From contig JAGVGD010000037.1 of assembly GCA_020057245.1 (NCBI GenBank), positions 1 to 42,790 of the forward strand: a stretch of DNA of 42,790 bases. Reading direction: 5' to 3'. Shown here in pieces: positions 37,234 through 42,790 of this stretch. The notes beneath the pieces were generated by a model. It made no database searches and was not told the origin of the DNA. It saw only the letters and a list, made by a program, of their open reading frames with translations. The stretch is from Thiobacillus sp. Its GTDB lineage: Bacteria; Pseudomonadota; Gammaproteobacteria; Burkholderiales; Thiobacillaceae. Within the stretch, counting starts at the first letter, position 1. The number at the start of each line of letters is the position of its first letter. The translations under genes and the position numbers were made by a program.

Positions 37234-37794
37234 TCAGCAGCCAGTGATCACAACTTGGCCGATCACAGGCGCAGCATTGGCCGCAGCATTGGCATACGTA
37301 AATGAACAGTTTGCAGGAGCAGAGCCACCCGTTACCCGGATGCTAATAGGGTTGCCAGCAAATGCATAACCTTCACCTGAAAGCTGGGCACTCGTCGGAG
37401 ACCAGATCGACGGTGACAGACCACTGGCATTGATAATCCCTGCGCTTGTCGCGGCAGGATAAGCGTTAGTAATGTTGACCCGACCATTTTCCGTACACAC
37501 CGTGCCGTTACCGGTGGCAGCATTGTTTGCAATTCCAGGATTACCTGCACCTGCACATGGGGTCGTATCTGCAACTCCTCCTCTAGCCAACACTGTCCCG
37601 TGGATCATCCCCGCCGCCGCCTGCACCGCACCGCGTGCCGCATTCAGCTTGGCAATCCGCGCATCGCGCTGGATGTTGGTAAAGCGTGGCAGCGCGACGG
37701 CGGCCAGAATACCCAGAATCACGATCACCACGATGAGTTCGATCATGGTGAAACCTTGCATCTGACGACGTTGAGCAAGCGATTGAATCTTCAT
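37234..37794 (-). CDS. mshA: MSHA major pilin MshA
   Basis: 186 aa. Leader MKIQSLAQRRQMQG, cleavage before FTMIELIVVIVILGILAAVA, with Glu5 needed for assembly. The globular domain has a Cys pair at the C-terminal end (NCSFTYAN, ITGC) for the D-region disulfide, plus an earlier pair (TTPCAGAG, GTVCTENG). GGAG precedes the ATG by 6 nt. The upstream hairpin allows separate, stronger pilin mRNA. Confidence 0.92.
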   Translation of the reverse strand: MKIQSLAQRRQMQGFTMIELIVVIVILGILAAVALPRFTNIQRDARIAKLNAARGAVQAAAGMIHGTVLARGGVADTTPCAGAGNPGIANNAATGNGTVCTENGRVNITNAYPAATSAGIINASGLSPSIWSPTSAQLSGEGYAFAGNPISIRVTGGSAPANCSFTYANAAANAAPVIGQVVITGC

Positions 37795-37888
37795 TGCGTT
37801 CTCCGATATTTATTCACACCCATACGGTGCATGGAATGTTTATCGGCGACGCCACAAGGGACTTGAGGGTTTTTCAACGCGGCCGGGC

Positions 37889-37915
37889 AAAACAGGCACG
37901 AAAAATGCCTGTTTG
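37889..37915 (-). terminator. Hairpin between mshG and mshA
   Basis: AAACAGGCA and TGCCTGTTT around a 7-nt loop, 14 bp after the mshG stop, followed on the minus strand by TTTTG. It may end the mshE-mshG transcript or stabilise the pilin mRNA. Confidence 0.6.
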
Positions 37916-37928
37916 CGTCCGGAACGGC

Positions 37929-39158
37929 TCAATGGCCGAAAGTTTTCGATCCCATGTCCCAGATCGGCAGGAAAACGCCCAGCGCCAGCACCAGCACCAT
38001 CGCGCCCAGCGCGGTGATGAGAATGGGCTCGATCTGCTGCGACAGGGTGGAGATTTCGTATTCGACTTCCTGCTCGTACATGACGGCGATTTCCTGCAGC
38101 AGGTTGTCGAGTTCGCCGGTTTCTTCGCCGACGGCCAGCATCTGCAGCACCACCGGGGTAAAGACGCCGGTCAGCGTGGCGGTACGCAGCAGCGATTCGC
38201 CGCGCTCGATGCCCTCGCGCATGTTGCCGATCTTGTCGGCGTAGTAGCGGTTGTCGGCCACGGCGGCGACCACGGTCAGCACCTGCAGGATCGGCACGCC
38301 TGATTTGGAGGCCAGCGCGAAGCTGCGGGCAAAACGCGCCAGCGCCGACTTGCGCAGGATTTTACCGACGATGGGAATCTTCAGCTTGAAGCGGTCCCAG
38401 TTGTAGCGTCCCCGATCGGTGCCTTTCCAGCCGATGAAGCCGAGCAATGCCACGCCTGCCCCGGCAATCAGGAAATGAATGTATTCCCGGGTAAATGTGG
38501 AGGTGGCGATCAGGAAGCGCGTCATCAGCGGCAGTTCGGCATTCATCCCGGCATAGACTTTGGAAAACGCGGGGATGACGAACAGGTTGATCACCAGCAT
38601 AGCCACCATCAGCGCAATGACGACGAACAGCGGATAGCGGATCGCACCTTTCACCATTTCCCGCGCGCGCCGTTCGAAGTCCAGGTGAACGGCAAGACGG
38701 TCCAGCACGTTGTCGAGGCGGCCGGTCATTTCGCCGACGCGGACCATGGCCAGATAGAAGCTGTCGAAGATCTTGGGGTGGCGCGCCAGACACATCGACA
38801 GTTCGCGCCCCTGCCCCAGGCCATCGTTGATGTCGGCCAGCACGCGGGCAAACCCGGGATTGATGCTGGACTCGCGCAAGCTTGACAGGGCGCGCAGAAT
38901 CGGCACGCCGGCGCGCAGCATGGTGTGAAGCTGGCGCGAAAACAGCTGCAACTCCACCAGGCCGATCGACTGCGAGCGGTTCTTGCCCAGCACTTCGCCC
39001 AGGTTGAACTCGACCGGATCGGGCAGATTCTGGATGTCGATCGGGATCAGGCCGGCGGCCAGCAGATGGTCGGCCACTTCCGCCGAATTCGCGCCTTCAA
39101 AGCGACCTTTTTGCAGTTCGCCCTTGCCGGTGCGCGCCTGATAGAGAAAAAGTCCCAT
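37929..39158 (-). CDS. mshG: MSHA platform protein MshG
   Basis: 409 aa from the ATG at 39158 (MGLFLYQARTGKGELQKG). GspF/PilC family inner-membrane platform with two T2SF domains (LFSRQLHTMLRAGVPILRAL and its repeat ARFARSFALASKSGVPILQV) and three membrane helices. Works with the MshE ATPase encoded upstream. A longer frame to 39290 lacks family similarity at its start. Confidence 0.94.
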   Translation of the reverse strand: MGLFLYQARTGKGELQKGRFEGANSAEVADHLLAAGLIPIDIQNLPDPVEFNLGEVLGKNRSQSIGLVELQLFSRQLHTMLRAGVPILRALSSLRESSINPGFARVLADINDGLGQGRELSMCLARHPKIFDSFYLAMVRVGEMTGRLDNVLDRLAVHLDFERRAREMVKGAIRYPLFVVIALMVAMLVINLFVIPAFSKVYAGMNAELPLMTRFLIATSTFTREYIHFLIAGAGVALLGFIGWKGTDRGRYNWDRFKLKIPIVGKILRKSALARFARSFALASKSGVPILQVLTVVAAVADNRYYADKIGNMREGIERGESLLRTATLTGVFTPVVLQMLAVGEETGELDNLLQEIAVMYEQEVEYEISTLSQQIEPILITALGAMVLVLALGVFLPIWDMGSKTFGH

Positions 39159-39323
39159 GTTCAGGACTCGTAAACGAACAACTTGCACAATTCTGGCCGC
39201 GCTGACGGGCGCGCTGCCGCATTGATAAACACTTGCATGGGACGGCCATGCGGCGTGTTTGTCGCCTTGCATCGCATCCCGCCAGCACACCCATAATCGG
39301 ACAAGTTATTCATTTACGAACCC

Positions 39324-41027
39324 TTACTCGTCACCCTGATTGCTGACCTTGACCGCTTCGGCCAGGCTGGTTTTGCCGCTGCGGGCCAGCGCCAGCGCGT
39401 GGTGTCCCAGGGTCTGGCCTGCCATTGCAAGCCGTGCGGCAGTAAGAAACTCGCGCGGATCGGGCTGGTTGGCGGCTTGCGCCAGGGCGGGCGTCATTTC
39501 CAGCATCTCGTACACCGCCATGCGGCCGCGGTAACCGGTGTGGTTACATTGCTGGCAACCGGCGCCTACCGTAAACCCGGTGGGATCAGCCGCCGCGCCC
39601 ATGCTTTCCAGCCAGTTCATTTCGTGGGGCGTCGGGGTGTGGGCCTGTCCACAATGCCAGCACACTTGCCGCACCAGCCGCTGCGCCACCACGGCCTGCA
39701 GGGCCGTCGCCACCATGAAGCGCGGTGCGCCCATGTCGATCAGCCGCACCGGAGTGCTGGCGGCATCGTTGGTGTGCAGGGTGGAAAACACCAGGTGCCC
39801 CGTCAATGCGGCACGCAAACCGATCTGCGCGGTTTCGGCGTCACGCATTTCGCCGATCAGCACGACATCGGGGTCTTGCCGCAGAATGGAGCGCAGCGCG
39901 CGCGAAAAGCTCATGTCGATCTTGTCGTTGACCTGCACCTGCATCACGCCGGGCAACCGGTATTCGACCGGGTCTTCGACCGTGATGAGCTTGCTGTCGA
40001 CCTTGTTCAGGGTATTCAGCGACGCATAGAGCGTGGTGGTTTTACCGCTGCCGGTCGGGCCGGTTACCAGCACCAGGCCATTGGGACGGGAAATGATGCT
40101 GGTGTAGCGCGCCAGCATGGCATCGGGCATGCCGATGCGCGCCAGATCCAGCATGCCGCCATCGGTTGCCAGCAGACGCATCACAATCGACTCGCCATGC
40201 TGGGTCGGCAAGGTCGACAGGCGGATATCGAGCGGCCGACCCTTGATAGTGAGGTGGAAACGGCCATCCTGCGGCAGGCGTTTTTCCGAGATATCCAGCC
40301 CCGAGATGATTTTCAGGCGCATCGACAAGGCCTGCGCCACGGTGGGCTCGGCCTCGGTCTGCACATGCAGAATGCCGTCGATACGGAAGCGGATGACCAG
40401 CTTCTTTTCCTGCGGCTCGATGTGGATGTCGGAGGCGCGCACCTGCAGCGCATCCTCGAACAGGGTCTGGATCAGGCGCACCACCGGCGCGTCGAGCGAA
40501 CCGGCTTCGGCGTTCAGCGCTTCCAGCAGGGTGTCGTCGCCGCCCTTGAGCGATTGTTCGAGTTCCTTGGCGTAGCCGCCGATTTCCTCGGTGCGCCGGT
40601 AATGGCGGTCGTAAGCGGTCAGCAGGTCGCTTTCGGTGACCACGGCGACATGGATGTCGAGATTGGTGAGGCGCGCCAGCTCGTCGTAGGCGAACAGGTC
40701 GCCGGGATCGGACATGCCGACCAGCAGGCCTTCCGGCATCACCTTGAGCGGCATTACCCGCAAGCGCCGCGCGGGACTTTCGGGCAGGAGCTTCAGCGCC
40801 GCCGGATCGACCGGCGATTGCTTGAGGTCGACAAAAGGCGCGCCCAGCTGGCGCGCCAGCGCCTTGCCGATCGCCTCTTCGGTGACCAGCATGGAGTCGA
40901 CCAACACCCGTCCCAGCCGTCGCCCCGATTTTTTCTGTTCGGCCAGCGCCGTGTCCAGAATGGCCGACGAAATCAGACCTTCCTTGACCAGCAAGTCACC
41001 AAGACGAATTTTTTCGGGGCGTGCCAT
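39324..41027 (-). CDS. mshE: MSHA assembly ATPase MshE
   Basis: 567 aa GspE/PilB-type ATPase that powers pilus extension. Residues 7-31 (IRLGDLLVKEGLISSAILDT onward) and 36-60 (RRLGRVLVDSMLVTEEAIGK onward) are the two tandem MshEN motifs that bind c-di-GMP in Vibrio cholerae MshE. In the second, the Gly is replaced by Met (position 46) and one Leu by Ile. Walker A GPTGSGKTT at 323-331, Walker B VVLIGEMRD near 386, and a tetracysteine zinc site (VCWHCGQ and CQQCNHTGYRGR). Separated by 165 bp from mshG. Confidence 0.95.
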   Translation of the reverse strand: MARPEKIRLGDLLVKEGLISSAILDTALAEQKKSGRRLGRVLVDSMLVTEEAIGKALARQLGAPFVDLKQSPVDPAALKLLPESPARRLRVMPLKVMPEGLLVGMSDPGDLFAYDELARLTNLDIHVAVVTESDLLTAYDRHYRRTEEIGGYAKELEQSLKGGDDTLLEALNAEAGSLDAPVVRLIQTLFEDALQVRASDIHIEPQEKKLVIRFRIDGILHVQTEAEPTVAQALSMRLKIISGLDISEKRLPQDGRFHLTIKGRPLDIRLSTLPTQHGESIVMRLLATDGGMLDLARIGMPDAMLARYTSIISRPNGLVLVTGPTGSGKTTTLYASLNTLNKVDSKLITVEDPVEYRLPGVMQVQVNDKIDMSFSRALRSILRQDPDVVLIGEMRDAETAQIGLRAALTGHLVFSTLHTNDAASTPVRLIDMGAPRFMVATALQAVVAQRLVRQVCWHCGQAHTPTPHEMNWLESMGAAADPTGFTVGAGCQQCNHTGYRGRMAVYEMLEMTPALAQAANQPDPREFLTAARLAMAGQTLGHHALALARSGKTSLAEAVKVSNQGDE

Positions 41028-41079
41028 GCATCAGATCCAGATCATTGTGATGAATGGCCGCGAAACGCGCGCCATCCGG

Positions 41080-41364
41080 TTAGCGGGACTGCTGTTCGAT
41101 AATCTCGCCGGGCTTCGTACCCGGACGCAACTTGCCCTGGTAAATAAAGCCCGAACCATAACGGCGCTGGCCATCAGGCGAATTCAGAAGCTCGTTTTCG
41201 CTCCAGACCCACACGTGGCCGTCGCGGGTATCGAGGATCAGCGCGCGTCCGCCGCCTTTGCCACCATCGGCAACTGCCAGCGGCAAGGCTTCATAACGAC
41301 CATCTTCCGCCAGCGCTTGAGTCGCAAGCGCCAGCAGCCCCAACATCACCACACGTTTATGCAT
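41080..41364 (-). CDS. Small exported hypothetical protein at the head of the msh locus
   Basis: 94 aa. Signal peptide MHKRVVMLGLLALATQALA with cleavage before EDG. The mature ~75 residues include RALILDTRDGHVWVWSE, which resembles a single beta-propeller-like blade found in small secreted proteins, and no Cys. Only 52 bp separate it from mshE on the same strand, so it may be the first gene of the msh transcript. I know no counterpart in the Vibrio locus. Confidence 0.75.
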   Translation of the reverse strand: MHKRVVMLGLLALATQALAEDGRYEALPLAVADGGKGGGRALILDTRDGHVWVWSENELLNSPDGQRRYGSGFIYQGKLRPGTKPGEIIEQQSR

Positions 41365-41423
41365 CGCGCGTCCTTTCGTTCAAGTCCGGAATGCAGCCTG
41401 TTCGGCCTGCCCGGAATGGCGGA

Positions 41424-42329
41424 TCAATCGGCTGCCGGAGCGAACAGCGCGGCTACCGCAGCCGCATCCAGCACGTAGGAATGGTTGCAGATATCGTCAT
41501 GCACCCGGATTTCGCCCTGCTCGGCCAGGATGGATTCGCATTCTGCCTGACCCAGGCTTTGCAGCATCGACTCCACCTTGGCCAGATCATACGGGCAGTG
41601 GTAGCTGACCGGGCGCGGGTCATATACCCGCACATCCTCTTCCGGAAACAGGCGCTCGATCAGCTTGATTGAGCCCAGGCCCAGCAACTCCTCCGGCTGC
41701 ACCGTGCCGGCCAGGATCTGCACCCGGTTCCAGCCGTCTGCATCGCGCAGCGCGGCGCCAGGCAAGGCCTGCAAAAACAGGCCCGCTGCCGCTTCATGGT
41801 TGGCTGCCAGCCACAAACGGGTGGGGTGCTGTTCGGATTGCTCAAGGTAATGCTCGAACACCGCCGCCAGGGTATCGCCCTGCAGGGGCACATGGCTTTG
41901 GTAAGGCTGGCGCATGCCTTCGGTATCGAGCGTCAGAGTCAGCGCGCCGTCGCCCAGCAAGGCGGACAGGCTGCCGGCCGGCAGGCGCGCCGCCGTGTGA
42001 ACCATGCCGCGCAGACGCAATTGCTCGTCGCAATCCATCACCAGTTGCGAGACTTTCCCGGCGCCGCGCAGCTGAAAACCGAGCCGCCCGCGCTGCTTGA
42101 GATTGGCGCCGAGCAGCGTCGTCACCGCCGCCAATTGGCCCAGCAGTTCCAGCGCAGGCTCCGGATAATCGCGTCCGGCGGTCATCTCGCGCCAGGCCGG
42201 GCCCAGTTGCACCCAGGCGCCGCGGATGTCGAGCTGCTCGAAAAAGAAGCTGCGGACGCGGCTGGACGGATTGGCCGCACTCAAGTGGGCCGCGTTTGCG
42301 GATTCCGGCGTCAAATTTTCTGCGTTCAA
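41424..42329 (-). CDS. hslO: Hsp33-family protein with degenerate zinc centre
   Basis: 301 aa. It matches Hsp33 from SRVRSFFFEQLDIRGAWVQL (about 22-41) through the N-terminal domain and helical linker. In classical Hsp33 four Cys (CxC and CxxC) hold zinc and act as a redox switch. Here only Cys245 (HCPYD) and Cys281 (DDICNHSY) remain; the other positions are Tyr247 and Asp278. The start is a TTG at 42329 that overlaps the stop of the VWA-like gene; no ATG follows before residue 49, inside the family domain. The altered centre suggests the oxidative on/off switch is lost or changed. Confidence 0.9.
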   Translation of the reverse strand: MNAENLTPESANAAHLSAANPSSRVRSFFFEQLDIRGAWVQLGPAWREMTAGRDYPEPALELLGQLAAVTTLLGANLKQRGRLGFQLRGAGKVSQLVMDCDEQLRLRGMVHTAARLPAGSLSALLGDGALTLTLDTEGMRQPYQSHVPLQGDTLAAVFEHYLEQSEQHPTRLWLAANHEAAAGLFLQALPGAALRDADGWNRVQILAGTVQPEELLGLGSIKLIERLFPEEDVRVYDPRPVSYHCPYDLAKVESMLQSLGQAECESILAEQGEIRVHDDICNHSYVLDAAAVAALFAPAAD

Positions 42330-42790
42330 TTGAGTTGTACCCGTTCGCCCCAGGGCACCACGCCCTTGCCCTTGATCAGCCAGATCACCGGGTAATTCGG
42401 CGGGGTCTTGGGGAAATCGCCCTCCGCATCGGTGAAATACACCAGAATGTTGGGGCTGCGGTTTTCCGCCTCGACCCAGTCGAACACCGGACGGAAATCG
42501 GTGCCGCCGCCGCCTTCAATATCGTTCGGCAGCTGCATGCCATCCCAGGGTTCGAATTCCCACGGCGCGTTGTCGGCGACATGGTTGTCGCAGGCCAGCA
42601 GCGTGACCCTGGCGCGCACCTGGCCTTTGAGTGCGTCGAGCTCGCTGACGAATTCGCGCAGTTCGTCGTCGCTGATCGAGCCGCTGGTGTCGATCGCGGC
42701 GATCACTTCCAGCCCCTCGCTCGACAGCCGCGGCAAGATCGCCGCGCCTTCGCGGCGCGAAGGTCGCCGCCACGAATAATCGTCGCGCTG
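42326..42790 (-). CDS. VWA-like (DUF2201-type) protein, C-terminal part, cut by window edge
   Basis: The last 154 codons are in the window. DYSWRRPSRR, then LPRLSSEGLEVIAAIDTSGSIS, is the start of the VWA-like domain of DUF2201-family metallopeptidase-like proteins; DTSGS is the MIDAS metal site. The order DTSGS, then GGGGTDFRPVFDW (second MIDAS Thr/Asp), then YFTDAEGDFP fits a full VWA fold. The N-terminal zinc-protease-like half lies outside. Such genes usually sit with a MoxR-type AAA ATPase, which would be upstream, outside the window. Confidence 0.88.
   Translation of the reverse strand, partial: QRDDYSWRRPSRREGAAILPRLSSEGLEVIAAIDTSGSISDDELREFVSELDALKGQVRARVTLLACDNHVADNAPWEFEPWDGMQLPNDIEGGGGTDFRPVFDWVEAENRSPNILVYFTDAEGDFPKTPPNYPVIWLIKGKGVVPWGERVQLN

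Noticed and set aside
39159-39290. 44-codon upstream extension of mshG
   Set aside because: No family similarity and no start signal; the usual MshG/PilC start is the ATG at 39158.

Overview
The window looks like chromosomal DNA of a GC-rich betaproteobacterium, probably near the Nitrosomonadales or Thiobacillus-type lineages. This is inferred from map directly followed by glnD, a PEP-CTERM protein, a PA3004-type methylthioinosine phosphorylase beside hpt, and a complete-looking MSHA-type pilus locus. No rRNA, tRNA, CRISPR array or transposase was recognised.

Layout. 1-9469, minus strand: a secretion operon in the order lipoprotein, giant RTX protein (2817 aa, lipase class 3 domain at its N-terminus, then hundreds of glycine/aspartate RTX turns), then the first 57 codons of a type I secretion ABC exporter with a C39-like domain, cut by the window edge. 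9470-9960 is an AT-rich intergenic region with a palindrome. 9961-13319, plus: map and glnD. 13346-13947, minus: a FlaF-like gene coupled to a small basic protein. 14064-16610, minus: hpt, mtnP (MTIP), rsuA, def, a tight operon in which the MTIP product hypoxanthine is the substrate of Hpt. 16690-17250, plus: ampD. 17308-18648: two ~258 bp inverted repeats around an AT-richer DUF3592 membrane-protein gene, a cassette-like arrangement. 18693-23436, plus: purT, a group II truncated haemoglobin coupled to an unknown 418 aa membrane-anchored protein, and typA with a strong bidirectional terminator. 23499-24152, minus: a GRDP-like protein with a Gly/Cys-rich tail. 24250-27478, plus: rmuC, mtfA and a PLP aminotransferase joined by ATGA overlaps. 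27479-28784, minus: a PEP-CTERM protein with a candidate sigma-54 promoter, and an alanine-rich lipoprotein. 28988-41364, minus: the MSHA pilus locus, in transcription order small periplasmic protein, mshE, mshG, mshA, mshC, mshD, mshO, mshP, mshI, pilN-like, mshJ, mshK, mshL, mshM, mshN. 41424-42790, minus: a VWA-like protein (partial) coupled to an Hsp33-family protein that has lost two of its four zinc cysteines.

How they work together. Two surface systems dominate: a type I-secreted RTX lipase and an MSHA type IV pilus whose ATPase MshE carries tandem c-di-GMP-binding motifs. PEP-CTERM sorting adds a third envelope theme. The remainder is housekeeping (protein maturation, PII signalling, purine salvage and synthesis, cell-wall recycling, translation GTPase). 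The less ordinary observations are the inverted-repeat DUF3592 cassette, the degenerate Hsp33 zinc centre, the reordered MSHA locus, the sigma-54-like site before the PEP-CTERM gene, and a 14-bp motif shared by two intergenic regions.
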